Below are positions 22,962 through 33,600 of a stretch of 64,000 bases of DNA, one piece after another. The notes under the pieces were generated by a model that was not told the DNA's origin, searched no databases, and saw only the letters and a program-made list of their open reading frames with translations. The DNA is taken from the NCBI RefSeq assembly GCF_016545825.1, contig NC_052614.1:1774630-1838629 (forward strand), given 5' to 3'. A program made the position numbers and the translations under genes. Source of the stretch: Eucalyptus grandis (lineage: Eukaryota > Streptophyta > Magnoliopsida > Myrtales > Myrtaceae). The number at the start of each line of letters is the position of its first letter. The stretch's first letter is position 1.

Positions 22962-23682
22962 CCTTGGGTTTCGTATCCTTTCAAGGTGCTGACTTCATCG
23001 AGTGCTTTCTTCCATTTCTCCAAAGTAGTCGCTGGTCGAAAGAAGACCTCTTTCGACCAAAAAATACAAAAAGAAGACCTCTCACGTAAACGACTCTCAC
23101 GCTTATGAAATGCCTCTCCAAACCTCCCGATTTGATATCGCACTTCAGCTGGTTTCACTTTGTAGAATATAGGCAACACTATCTGCCCGTTATTATTCTT
23201 GCACTCCATTATTTGAACAAGTTCATCCAGGCACCAACTACTTGTACTGTAAGTCACGGAGAAATGGGGATTAGAATTTTACTATTTCTAATTGCTGCCA
23301 AAAGCTCTGGTCTAATGTTCTCGCCTTCACGGAGCTCATCATCGTCTCTGAAAGCATCAATTCCGGCATCAACGAGCCCTTTATAGAGGTGATCAGTGAA
23401 GCCATGTCGAGTATCCGGGCCTCTAAAACTCAAGAATACCTCATAGCAGTTTCCAGTCAACGAACTAGATGCACCGTTGTTCGCTTTTGTCAGGGACGGA
23501 CTAGATCCATTGGAATTAGTTTCCGTCGGTGCAGCCATCGAACCAGATGCACCAGTATCAACATCTTCTGCATTTCTACGCGCACTAGTTCTCTTCTTAT
23601 TGAGAAAATAGAATGCGAGCACGAAGAGAAGGACCGGTGCCACGAGCACGGCAAAAGAATGCCCAAAAATGGAATGATGCAT
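22962..23682 (-). CDS. TNL exon 1: N-terminal membrane helix and TIR domain, frameshifted
   Basis: Starts MHHSIFGHSFAVLVAPVLLF; residues about 10-27 form a hydrophobic helix followed by NKKRTSARR, a stop-transfer-like basic patch, then a Ser/Asn-rich linker and the TIR domain (YEVFLSFRGPDTRHGFTDHL, with FRDDDELREGENI). The frame breaks near 23262, where one T appears missing in CCCATTTCTCCGTG. After the break: CLDELVQIMECKNNNGQIVL, LPIFYKV, FGEAFHKRESRLRE, then TTLEKWKKALDEVSTLKGYE. A short extra block (RSSFCIFWSKEVFFRPA) sits before TTLEKW; it is bounded by repeated GAAGACCTCT words (near 23042 and 23073), which suggests a small tandem insertion. Donor GTAAAATT. Confidence 0.8.
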
Positions 23683-23800
23683 TTCGGCTTTGCTGTGAAT
23701 TTGCCCTTGATATTCACCTTCAAGTATGACGGAGAAAAAAACTAGAATGCTTCTCAGGAAATAGGAAATGCTTTCTTGTTGCCTATTCTCTTATGGTTTG

Positions 23801-23809
23801 ATTTATATA
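23801..23809 (-). promoter_or_regulatory. TATA box of the TNL gene
   Basis: Minus-strand TATATAAAT about 120 bp upstream of the TNL start codon. The surrounding block (GGTTTGATTTATATAATG on the plus strand) is preserved in the copies at 27.53 and 28.88 kb. Confidence 0.6.
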
Positions 23810-24473
23810 ATGGAGCCAGTTGGCGACCAGAATCGCACCAATAAGTCAGGCTTTGTCAACCGCGTGCTTAGAGTCGTTGCCTTCACGTGGCTGAAATCTC
23901 ATTACACAAGAGAATCCAAAGATAACACGTATAGAACGGTGGATCTGTTGGGAAGATGAAAAGTGGAGAGAGAATTGGGACAAGAATGTGACATGGATAT
24001 GTGGGAGAAAATGAAAAGTTGGGGGAGAGAAGGAGAGAGGGATTCGTCCGTTCCACTAATTTCCAAACAAGTGCTCAGTTACAGACAAAAACATGCAAAG
24101 CGTCAGGACAATGAAGAGGGCACGCTTGGTCCACTACTTGCACCATTGAACTTTTATCTTTCTTCTGTTAATTAATTTTCCATCAGCAAAGGTATTTTTT
24201 GTTAAATATATGTAAGCTCTTAATCCCACTTAGGAATTTACCCCCTCATACTTTGAGCCTATTAAAATTGTATAGTCAAACTGACAAACTTTAATTTAAT
24301 AATGAAATGTTGTATTATTAACGATAATTTATTCTTGAAAAAATTATGTAATGGACGCAGTCGAGGATGATAAAAATTATTAACATGCATATATATATTC
24401 AATACCTAAGCACAATGAGAAGAATTCCTTTTTTCTCTAGTTCTATCTTGCCTTTTTGCTTTCGTTTTTACTT

Positions 24474-24476
<3 letters not shown>

Positions 24477-24505
<29 letters not shown>
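24477..24505. repeat. (TA)n microsatellite
   Basis: Uninterrupted TA run of 29 bp within the TNL 5' flank; the homologous position at 29.58 kb has become a TATATG hexamer array. Confidence 0.95.
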
Positions 24506-24507
<2 letters not shown>

Positions 24508-24689
24508 TTATTGGTTTGATTTATTCAATCCAATTAATTGGGCACACATCAATAATTTAAACTTACCCAACTAGACATAAATTAGTAATCCATTGACCGG
24601 GACCAAAAATGCATTTATAGTCGTTGCCTTAGTGCAGTGGAAGTTTCAATGCACAAGAAAGATGAACTTTAAGAAAATGTAGATGCTAC

Positions 24690-25110
24690 AAGTAGATCAA
24701 TCTTTCGGCGAAATTGCAACTTTTTGCTCTCTATCATTTCCTCATGCGTGCTCGGATAATTCTCTCTCTCTTCAATTTTTTTTTCACCTCCTCTGTTCTT
24801 CTTTTCTTTCTTTTCTTTCTTTTCTTTTCCCTACACTTTCTCAGTTTTCTTTAAAAAAAAAAAAAAAAAAAAGCTTTCTCTCTTTTTGCTGACCATGATC
24901 GTCTCTCTAAATCTCCTTTTCTTCATCGTGAAGAAAAGCTCAATCCTTTCCTTTTATGAGTTCTCTCCGGCAATGATTGCATGCGGAAAAATCGCCCAGC
25001 CATTGGGGCGAGAATCCTCTGCTTTTTCAAGCCTAGATTTTCTTCTCTTCTTGGCCATGAATTTCGGTCCCTCAATGCCAAGACTGTCCTCTTTTGTCTT
25101 TTTTAGACAA
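24690..25110. repeat. 0.4-kb repeat, partner at 26280-26640
   Basis: Shared landmarks: TCTCCTTTTCTT(C/G), AAAAATCGCCCA / AAATATCGCCCA, GGGCGAGAAT, AAGC(C/T)(T/A)AGATTTTCT and GAATT(T/C)CGGTC. Pyrimidine-rich with CT-type 5'-UTR-like composition. It might be the decayed leader of another gene, but no frame is conserved between copies. Confidence 0.65.
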
Positions 25111-25139
25111 AAAAAAAGTTGTTAAGGCTAGAATTAAGA

Positions 25140-25510
25140 CTATACGTTAAATTTGAGGATTTTTAGAGAATTAGGACTGTATGAACAGAGGGAAGAGAAA
25201 TTCGAGGAGCTTCACTTGTTTTAATCATTTAGGGGGGCAGATTTGTAATTAAATAGCATATAATTTTCTTTTTCCGCCCTTGCTCGGTGGCTGAGTTCCA
25301 TCTGTCCTTGCTTAACTTGAGGCTACCCCTCTTCTTTACCAAATTTTTGTCTATTTCTTATTTTGAATGAGTGGCTTGCTCCCCACTCTTTTCTCTACTT
25401 TATTGATTTCACAATATCTTAATCAACCCAAAGTGAAATTAATAAATCACAATTTTCAATTTTTTCCGGCTCATGGTTTTTATTGATTTAGTTTAGGGAT
25501 TGCTGTACTG
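25140..25510. repeat. Dispersed ~0.4-0.6-kb repeat, copy 1 of 4
   Basis: Characterised by AGAGGGAAGAGAAA, ATTTGTAATTA(A/G)ATAGCATAT, TCCTTGCTTAACTTGAGGCT, TTTCTTATTTTGAATGAGTG and AATCAACCCAAAG. Other copies: 26740-27200, 28170-28720 and 34130-34750. All are in the same orientation. Confidence 0.75.
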
Positions 25511-26279
25511 TACTGTTTTGCCCTTCTTGTTGTCTTGGTCAAAAAGTGGGTTTTTCTTCTTAAAAAAAAGAGAGAGAGAGAGAGAGATATGAAGGGATAA
25601 GGGAGGGGACGCAACGGGAGAGAAAGGAAAAGAAACGGAAAAGAAGAGGAAGAAACAGACAGAAGAGGGGAAAAAAAACAAGAGAAAGAGGGCTTTGCAC
25701 AAACATGAGACCTCAACAAGTCAGATTTATTTTGATTTGCAATGCCAAATCTTTTGGTGATCTAATCGGAGTTGTTTTTAGAATTATATTTGAATTACAA
25801 AATCCGATTTTGAAGTTTTTAAACTGTGAAAGTAAAGCCATGGGATTTAACGGAAGATAATTAGAAGTAACTTTTAGTTAAAGCAAAATTTCTGAGTTTT
25901 GCATGCAAAATTTTGAAAAATCACATTGGTGAGCAATTTGTTGATACGCGAGAGTCAATTCGTTGGAGATTGAGTTTCCTCCAAAGAGGGTGTCCCGTGA
26001 GAATAATCTGTCACTATCAACAATGACTTTTGCAAGGTCTCCAACGCTGATCTTGTGTCCTCCGATCTTCAAAGATAAAATGATTTATCTTACTTTGGTT
26101 CTAACTTGAGCAAAAGTTGCACAACTTCAAAGCAGTGCTGAACTTGGATTTCGTTTTTGGCTTAGAAATTAAAATGATGATGAAATTTAATCGAGAGGAG
26201 TAAAATTCTTTGAAATTAAAGTGTAAGAGGAAAAGCGAACTTGGAGAAAACGTGGATATCACGAAAGTATATTAAACGA
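25511..26279. other. AT-rich intergenic with an (AG)-rich stretch
   Basis: 25563-25680 is purine-rich (AGAGAGAGAG and GAAGAGGAAGAAAC words) and yields spurious Ser/Phe-rich frames on the minus strand. A related GTCAAAAAGTGGG...TATAAGGGG segment occurs at 28757-28830. 25878-26072 has a 64-codon minus-strand frame without recognisable domain. Confidence 0.45.
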
Positions 26280-26640
26280 ACTTTTGCTCTGTCCTTCCGT
26301 GACGCGTGCCTTGACAACTCTCTCTCTCTCTCTCTCTTCATTTTTTCTTTGCACCTCCACTGCTCTTCCTTTTCTGTCTTCTTTTGCCGACCACTTTCTC
26401 AAATTTCTTTATAAAAGCTTTTTCTCTTTTGCCGACCACAACCCTCTCTCTCTATCTCCTTTTCTTGGCCATGCAGAAAAACTCGTTCCTTTTCTTTTTC
26501 AGTCTCTCCTTGGCAATCGTTACGTGCTGAAATATCGCCCACCCCACTTGGGCGAGAATGCTTTGCCTTTTTTTAAGCTAAGATTTTCTCGACTTCTTTG
26601 ACCGTGAATTCCGGTCTTTGAATGCCAAAATTACCCCCTT
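26280..26640. repeat. 0.4-kb repeat, partner at 24690-25110
   Basis: Second copy of the pyrimidine-rich segment; contains GCCGACCAC twice (26387 and 26432) where the partner has GCTGACCATG once. Confidence 0.65.
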
Positions 26641-26739
26641 GTCAAGATGCAAATTGCTCTCTAGGGACCTTGTCCTTAAGGTTCTTCTCATTATTCGGAG
26701 CACATTTGGGGCTGAATATAAAATTTGGAAAGTTTTTTA

Positions 26740-27420
26740 GACGAAAAAATTGATGATTGATATAACATTGAGTTTAAAGTTGAGAATTTTTTGAAAAAAA
26801 AAATTGAGATAAAATTATGATTGAACCTAAAATTTGAGAGTTTTCAAGGAATTAGGATTATATAAAAGGAGGAAAGAGAAAGTCGAGGACTTCAACATCA
26901 TCTGGAGGGGCATATTTATAATTAGATAGCATATGAAAATTTTATTTTCACCCCGACTCACGATGGCTGGATCCCACAAGTCCTTCCTTAACTTGAGGCT
27001 ATTGCTCTTTTCTATCAAGTTTTTATCCATTTCTTATTGCAAAGGAGTGGCCAAGCCCACTACTCTCCTCTCTATTTAATTATGAAGTTACCAATTAATC
27101 CTTTAATCAAATTTATTGATGTCACGATTTCTTAATCAACCCAAAGCCAAATTCATAAATTTTTTCCAAATTTTTTTCTCGGTTTAGTTTAGTGGTTGCA
27201 ATCTACCTTCAACACCTATAATTTGTAATGCATGTTAATTCAAATATCTATATTATTGAATGGAACTAATACGTGCAGTGTTAGTTCAATATTTTAAATA
27301 ATGCTTTAACATAATGCATGCGGTTCCTCTTAAATAATGAGGGATAGCTATGTTAATGAAAATGTAAATAGGTTTTACTTACTACCAATAATACACCTAG
27401 GCATATTACTTTCATCTTTG
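26740..27420. repeat. Dispersed repeat, copy 2 of 4, extended to match 34130-34980
   Basis: Aligns to copy 1 until about 27200 and then continues to match copy 4 through AACACCTATAATTT, ATAATGCATGCGGTT / AAATGCATGCGGTT, CTCTTAAATAATGA and TTAAATAGGTTTTA-like sequence to about 27420. Confidence 0.75.
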
Positions 27421-27429
27421 CCCTGACTC

Positions 27430-27950
27430 TACCCTCGATTTTCACTTTCAAGTGTGGTAGAGAAAAAAATCGGAATGCCTCTCAGGATACAGAAAATGCG
27501 TTCTTGTTGCCCGTTCTCTTGCGGTTTGATTTATATAATGAAACCAGTTGGCAACTTGTCGGGCTACATATAAATTCGTAATTCATTTACTGGGAACCGC
27601 AACCACGTGCTTGGAGTTGTTGCCTTCACAATGCTCTAGGGAATCCGAATATTAATAATAGACAGGGGCTGTTCAAATTTCAATACACATAAATAAGATG
27701 GTGGATTTGTTGGGAAGATGAAAAGTGGAGAGAGAGAGAGACTTGGGACGAGAGCGGAACATGGATCTGCGGGAGAAGATGAAAAGTGGAGAAAGACACA
27801 GTCCATTTCCAGAGATGTGCTCAGAATGGATAAATATAAACAGAGTGTCGAAAAGGTGGTGTTGGGCACGCCGAGTCCAGTGCCCAAATGTTTTTGACCC
27901 TTTAACAAATCAAATTTATTTCTTTCGATAATCCAAATCAAGCACATATT
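27430..27950 (-). repeat. Orphan copy of the TNL promoter and leader
   Basis: 27430-27800 aligns to 23700-24040, the TNL 5' UTR and promoter, including TTCA(C/T)(C/T)TTCAAGTRTG, CTTGTTGCC(C/T)(A/G)TTCTCTT, the TATA block (GATTTATATAATG, 27527-27540) and TTGTTGGGAAGATGAAAAGT. No TIR exon follows: left of 27430 the sequence is the dispersed repeat instead. It is therefore a promoter fragment cut off from its gene. Confidence 0.7.
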
Positions 27951-28169
27951 TGTGTGCCCTTTTTTGTTAGCGAATTGAATAAGCGAACTAATCTAGGTGG
28001 ACTAATTCCTAAGTTTTTGATCAAACACAATTTCATTTTGGATATAATTTTCCATGTCACTTTGCTAATGTGAATCTTTTTTCTACTTTAAAAATGCCAC
28101 ATCAAACAACTAACAATGTTTTTTAACATAAGGTTAACAAGGCAAATTTGAGATTGGTCGGTGATTTTT

Positions 28170-28720
28170 TTTAGATGAAAAGATGTTCAGGCTGGGATTA
28201 GACAAAAATTTTAGGATTTTTTTAGACAAAAAAAAATCAATGACAGATTTAAGACTATATCCAAGGTTGAGGATTTTTCTTTTTAGATAAGAAAGTTCGA
28301 GATAAAATTAAAACTGGATTTAAAATTTGAGGGTTTTTAGGATATTAGGCCTATATAAAAAGAGGGAAGAGAAAATTGAGGAGTTTTACCTATTTAAGGG
28401 CATATTTGCAATTAGATAGCATATAATTTTATTTTTATCCCTTTGCACTGTGGCTCAATTCCACCGGTCCTTGATTAACGTGAGACTATTGCTCTTCTCT
28501 ATCAAATTTGTCCATTTCTTATTTGGAATGAGTGGCCGGGCCTATCACACTTCTCTCTACTTAATTGTCAAGTTACCAATTAATTTTTTTAAATATCAAC
28601 TTATTGATTTTGTTTAGCCAGATTTATTAATTTGACAATTAATCAATCAACCCAAAGCTAAATAAGTAAATCAAAATTTACAATTTTTTGCGACGAATGT
28701 TTTTCCTTGGTTTAGTTTAG
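28170..28720. repeat. Dispersed repeat, copy 3 of 4
   Basis: Same landmarks as the copy at 25140-25510 (AGAGGGAAGAGAAA at 28360, GCATATTTGCAATTAGATAG, TTTCTTATTTGGAATGAGTG). Confidence 0.75.
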
Positions 28721-28839
28721 CTATTGCTCTAATATTTTTCCCATCTTCTTGACTTGGTCAAAAAGTGGGCTTTTAAAAAAAAGAAGAGATATAAGGGGAA
28801 AAGCGTGGGCACGCATGGGGAGAGAAAGGAAAACAATGA

Positions 28840-29575
28840 TTTATTTAATGAAACGCGGGCTTGTTGCCCGTTCTCTTGTGGTTTGATTTATATTATGAAA
28901 CCGGTTGGCCATCACAATAATCCCAAAAAGTCAAGCCAGTCAAGCTACATATAAATTAGTAATTCATTCACCGGGTCAAGCTACATATAAATTAGTAATT
29001 CATTCACCGGGAACCGCAACCAAGTGCTTGGAGTCGTTGCCTTCGCGTGGCTCAAATCTCAATGCTCTAGGAAATCCGAATTTTAATAATAGACTAGGGC
29101 TCTTCAAATTTCAATACATATAAATAAAACGGTGGATTTATTGGGAAGATGAGAAGTAGAGAGAGAAGTGGAGAGAGAGAGGCTCGGGACGAGAGTGGGA
29201 CATGGATTTGCGGGAAAAGATGGAAAGTGGGGGGAGAGAGAAGAAAAAAAAGTAGAGATTCGTCCCGTCCAATATTTTCCAGACAAGTACTCCGACTAGA
29301 TCGTTAAGATAGTGACGTTAGGCCTGCCTAGTCCAGTACTTGCACCGTCGGACTTTCCTCTTCTTTTGTTAATTTATTTTCCATCGGAAAAGTTATTTTT
29401 ATTGAATATATTTAAGCTTTTGATCCCACTTAGGAATTTTGCCCCTCTCACTTTAAGCCTGTTAAATATTATATTGTCAAAATGATATACTTCATGTCAA
29501 GACTGAAATGTCTGACGATTATGCTAAAAAATGTTATTAATGCGTGTTGATGATCATAAAAAGTTATCAACATGC

Positions 29576-29610
<35 letters not shown>

Positions 29611-29890
29611 TTCATTTTGTGCTCTAGCAAAATAAAAAAAACTTTCTTTTATTGCTTTGTTTCTATCTTATTTTATCCATCAAATCTCATAGATAAATAA
29701 AAATGTCTTTTTGCTTTTGCATTTACTTTATTACATATATTTCTTTATTGGTTTTATTTATCTAATGAACCGGTTGGCACACACCAATAATTCACACTTG
29801 CCAAGCTAGATAAGTAATTCATTGACCGGGACCACTAACCATCCGTTTGAGTTCGTTGCCTTTGCACGGTTGAAGTTTCAATGCACATAA
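28840..29890 (-). repeat. Second orphan copy of the TNL 5' flank
   Basis: Aligns in order to the whole 23.77-24.66 kb flank: TATA block (GATTTATATTATG near 28885), TCGTTGCCTTCGCGTGGCTC, TTGGGAAGATGAGAAGT, TTAATTTATTTTCCATCGG, GATCCCACTTAGGAATTTT and CATTGACCGGGACCAC. A 47-bp segment (GTCAAGCTACATATAAATTA plus AGTAATTCATTCACCGG) is tandemly doubled at 28930-29010. No coding exon follows. Confidence 0.7.
29575..29611. repeat. (TATATG)n short tandem repeat
   Basis: About six copies of a TATATG hexamer at the place where the parent flank has a TA run (24477-24505). Confidence 0.85.
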
Positions 29891-30270
29891 TAATCCAAGA
29901 TGATCCCACCTAGGAAGAAGAAAACATGTGAGCAAGTTCCGATGCAGAAGCAATTAAACAAAATATAAAACCAAAAATTAAAAGACAATTATGGTTACGT
30001 TATCCGCAGACAAGTTGTAAAGTACATACAAAGTGTCCCGAAGTGGTTGCACAATTGAATTTTCCATCACTTTAGTTAAATTTTTTTCCCATCAGAAAAG
30101 TTATTTTTATCGAATATATTTAAAGCTCTTGATGTCACTTAGGAATTTATCTCTCTCACTTTGAGCTAGTTAAGTATTATTGTATCAAGTCGATAAACTT
30201 CATTTTACTATGAAAATATTGCATTATCAAAGATTACTTATCCTAAAATTTACCATATATAAAGCCTTCG
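29740..30270 (-). repeat. Third partial copy of the TNL 5' flank
   Basis: 30045-30250 repeats the TTTTCCATCA, AAAGTTATTTTTAT(C/T)GAATAT and CACTTAGGAATTTA block seen at 24170-24260 and 29360-29440, so the distal flank is present in at least three versions. Confidence 0.6.
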
Positions 30271-31088
30271 AACGATCATAAACCCAACGAAAGTCAAGAG
30301 AAAAACCCTGGCAACTTGATATCTTGACTCCTTGGGGGAAGTAAGCAAGGATTACACTTTTAGGACTTCCTGTGCAATCTTCCCTTTATTATTTCTTGGA
30401 CAAACCAAAGAGCAGCCAATAGCATTAAATTACACCCATTTCAAACTATTTTTGGTGACACGTAAGTTTTTACACCCGTCCGCCTTTATTTTGCCAGTAA
30501 ATGAATACAATGGGCAGATATAGTGGGATTACTAAATATATAATAGGAGATGAACAACCACTTGCAATGCATCCGGACAAGAGATATTAGATTATAATTT
30601 TACATCCACTTTGAGAAAGGTCCTAATGTCAAGTAAGAATCAATCAGCACATGATGCATTGATCAGTGTTAATTATTCAAGGGGTTGTAGAATAATCGGT
30701 AAGTACGTGTTGATAAATCGACTACTCTAACTTTTTACTACACATCTTTTAAGGTGGAGACCACTTTGAACACACTCATGCTCAAAATTTTTGTCTTTAT
30801 TCTCATTTAATTTCTTTTCAAGGTAGAATTTTTAACTTCACGACAACTCTTTCTCACTCCAAATCCTCGATCTTCTCATTGTTGTCACTGCTTCACTCAC
30901 GTGATCGTAGAGTCCTAACCCCATGCCCACGGTCATTCTTGGCAGCTGACGAGCCACCCTCCTCAAAATCACCTTGCAAGTTTGTGAGAGGTGAATGCAT
31001 CAATGCCAATGATGATCGTAGCGTCTCATCTTTGCTCTTGAGATTAGGGCTTGTTCCACTGAAAGAGCAACCATGTAATGGGACAAAA
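30271..31088. other. Intergenic, nothing recognised
   Basis: No conserved repeat or domain. A plus-strand frame at 30879-31115 and its minus-strand mirror at 30893-31147 show no recognisable motif. Confidence 0.45.
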
Positions 31089-31265
31089 GTTTTAAAAGTT
31101 ATGAGAAAATTATGAATTTTCTTTAAAATAGAGTCACCACCAATCAATTTAAGAATATTGAGCCGGTTTGAAACCTAAGTGCATATGTGAAAGCATTGGT
31201 CATTTGCAAGTAGTCTTCAATTATGTGCAGGGAGGGTTCATTTTCTCTATGGCACCCTTTTGGTA
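31089..31265 (+). mobile_element. Fragment of a gypsy-type LTR
   Basis: GAGTCACCACCAATCAATTT, GAAACCTAAGTG, GTGCAGGGAGGGTTCA and GGCACCCTTTTGGTACCCC follow the same order as a conserved block in the solo LTR of this window (58320-58450: ACCAATTAGGG, GAAACCCAAGTAA, GGTCCGGGGACATGATTACG, CACCCTTTCGGTACC). This order is common in plant gypsy LTRs. Boundaries are not visible. Confidence 0.4.
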
Positions 31266-33030
31266 CCCCATTTTCAATCAAGTAATTTGAGTGCAATTAT
31301 CAAATAATTTCAAAAGTAATTGCTGCAACTTTTTTTTTCAAGGATATAATCAAGATAATTTCCTTACGTGCCAGCATGACTCCATGCACCATGTGTATTT
31401 GTGTTTTCAAAATATGCAATGGCATGTTTAAATATGCATAGGTCCTAATTTGCGACGTATGTTCATGTGCAATTGACCATGACGTATAATCAAATGATGC
31501 ATGCTTAGTTTTAGTCATCCGCTGCATAAAGTCCAAGTAAACGAAATTAATTCTTTGACATTTGCCTATCCATTCTCACTGGATAGAAAGACAGTGAGAA
31601 TCTCTTTACTCCACTCAAGGAGTAAACGAAAAGTCTTTTAGGAAGTATAAGATATTTCGAATGGAGATCAATGAAAGGTGAAATTTATTTTCCAATGGCT
31701 TTGATTGTACTCCATAAGGCTTTTTGTTTATTAATCCAAAGTCCAAAAGTCCCGCCACAAACTTTTGAATTTTTCTTCCATTTTAATTGAAATTGAGCTT
31801 CATTCATCAGCTCAAAAGCTCACGGAGGAAGAGAAAATAGATGGGGCCCACTACCAAAATCTTATTTTTCAGGCCCCGCCACCACCAAAACCATTTTCCC
31901 TTCATCCTAAAACATCTAGAAACTAGAAAAGACACGAGAAGGTACCTTTATCGCATTATATAATAAATTTTACCTATTTAGTAAAAAAAGAAAAAAAAAA
32001 TTTACCTTATCTAACTCATTAAGATAATAATGATTGTTAAGAGTACAATGAATAATTCGAGATAGCACAAGAGATTCTCAAGTTTTTAGCTTTATATTTG
32101 TATAAATAGATAATCTTTAGGACTTAAATAAATCTGTTTCAACCTTAGAAGCTTGAGAATTCTAATTCCACAAAGTCTGCAAAGCTAATTCCTTACTTAC
32201 ATAGTACCAATAATCGCCCAATCTCAAATGGTGTGTGTATATATATTTCGAAATCAATAATTTTGAATTTACTTTTCTTTAATATTATGAAATGGTCAGG
32301 GACATATCTGTTATAAGATAAATTTATTCTTGTATTTGGACAAAATGATAATCTAGAAGAGTATAAGCCCGTGTATACAACCTTATATGGGGCATACATG
32401 CACAAAACTTATAGGAAAGTACACTTTAGATAATCATATACGTGTGAATGTTCGATTTGAGTCCTTATTAATTGTTTTGGTGACAAAACTAGTCAAAAAC
32501 ATTTTCGTTACATTGATTAAATGTTTTTGACAATTTAACAAATCAAATTCCTTTCCTTAGATAATCCAAATCAAGCACACATATTTGTGTGCCCTTAGAG
32601 GAATGGAGTAAAGGATAAATGAAAGCACAAACTAAATTTTATTCAAGGACTTTTGGGATACAAAAAATATTGCTAGTGAATTGAATAAGCAAATTGATTT
32701 AGGTGGATTGATTTCTACTTTATATTTATGAGCATCTTCCGAGACAATATTCGACACATTGACAAATAATAAATTAGAGTAATTATAACACGGATATTGA
32801 TGTAAAAAATATTTCTTAAAGTGGTCTTATTTACTCTTAGTGTGATGGTTAATAAGAGAGTGGATGGTTAAATTCCTCAAGTCGAAAAGTGGATAATCAA
32901 TTGATCAAGTACTACTTAATTAACTGATCCGTAAAAAGGATGAGATTGTAAGTCACGAGATATTAAAAGATGAGATGCACGCTCTTTCATTTTGAGCTAT
33001 AAGGACACCACTAACAAATCTAAACAATAG
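31266..33030. other. AT-rich intergenic, nothing recognised
   Basis: No gene, element end or tandem repeat was found. 32520-32720 shares the CAAATCAAGCACA / TTTGTGTGCCCTT words with 27930-27980, a further short duplication. Confidence 0.45.
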
Positions 33031-33600
33031 GGAGCATCTTTCTAATAAAGCTGGACAAGTAGTACTGGTACGTTTATCTTTGATTAAATTATGGGGAGCA
33101 TCTTTTTGATCAAGCTATGCTTCTTTCTGATCAAGCTGGACAAGTAGTACCGGATCAAAGCTGGACAAGTAGTCTTTGGTACATTTATCTTTGATTAAAT
33201 TATGGGGAGCGTTTTTTATCTTTGATTAAATTATGGGGAGCATCTTTCTGATCAAGCTGGACAAGTAGTACTAGTACATTTATCTTTGATTAAATTATGG
33301 GGAGCATCTTTCTGATCAAGCTATGCTCCTTTATGATCAAGCTGGACAAGTAATACTGGTACGTTTATCTTTGATTAAATTATGGGGAGCATCTTTTTGA
33401 TCAAGCTATGCTCCTTTATGATCAAGCTGGACAAGTAATACTGGTACGTTTATCTTTGATTAAATTATGGGGAGCATCTTTCTGATCAAGCTGGACAAGT
33501 AGTGCTGGTACGTTTATCTTTGATTAAATTATGGGGAGCATCTTTCTGATCAAGCTGGACAATTAGTACTAATACATTTATCTTTGATTAAATTTATTAT
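33031..33600. repeat. Tandem repeat, ~64-66-bp unit with a longer ~83-bp variant
   Basis: The core TTTATCTTTGATTAAATTAT followed by GGGGAGCATCTTTCTGATCA and AGCTGGACAAGTAGTACTGG occurs about eight times (cores near 33071, 33186, 33218, 33281, 33363, 33447, 33510, 33580). Some units insert AGCTATGCTCCTTTATGATC before the GGACAAG word, producing a higher-order alternation. No frame is kept, so it is not coding. Confidence 0.9.

Larger units (their letters stand above)
17379..23682 (-). pseudogene. TIR-NB-ARC-LRR disease-resistance protein gene with a TIR frameshift
   Basis: A TNL immune receptor gene of four exons: 23682-22962, 21421-20326, 18831-18505 and 18392-17379, about 1050 codons in all. 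TNLs sense pathogen effectors; the TIR domain is an NADase/assembly module, NB-ARC is the nucleotide switch and the LRR the sensor. All three introns have GT/AG borders and matching phases (GG|G between exons 1 and 2, phase 0 elsewhere). Everything is open except one apparent base loss in exon 1 near 23262: the TIR frame ends in ILIPISP and a stop, while the next frame continues VTYSTSSWCLDELVQIMECK, the normal TIR sequence. It may be a pseudogene, an allele with a null lesion, or a sequence error. The N terminus has a hydrophobic helix before the TIR. Confidence 0.85.
23690..24660 (-). repeat. 5' flank of the TNL gene, parent of several downstream copies
   Basis: Contains in order (plus strand) the TATA block, TCGTTGCCTTCACGTGGCT, TGTTGGGAAGATGAAAAGTG, a TTAATTTTCCATC(A/G)G stretch near 24170, TCCCACTTAGGAATTT near 24230 and CATTGACCGGGACCA near 24600. 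The same order recurs at 28.84-29.89 kb and, in part, at 27.43-27.95 and 29.74-30.27 kb. No independent gene is visible; the short frames are not conserved among the copies. Confidence 0.7.
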
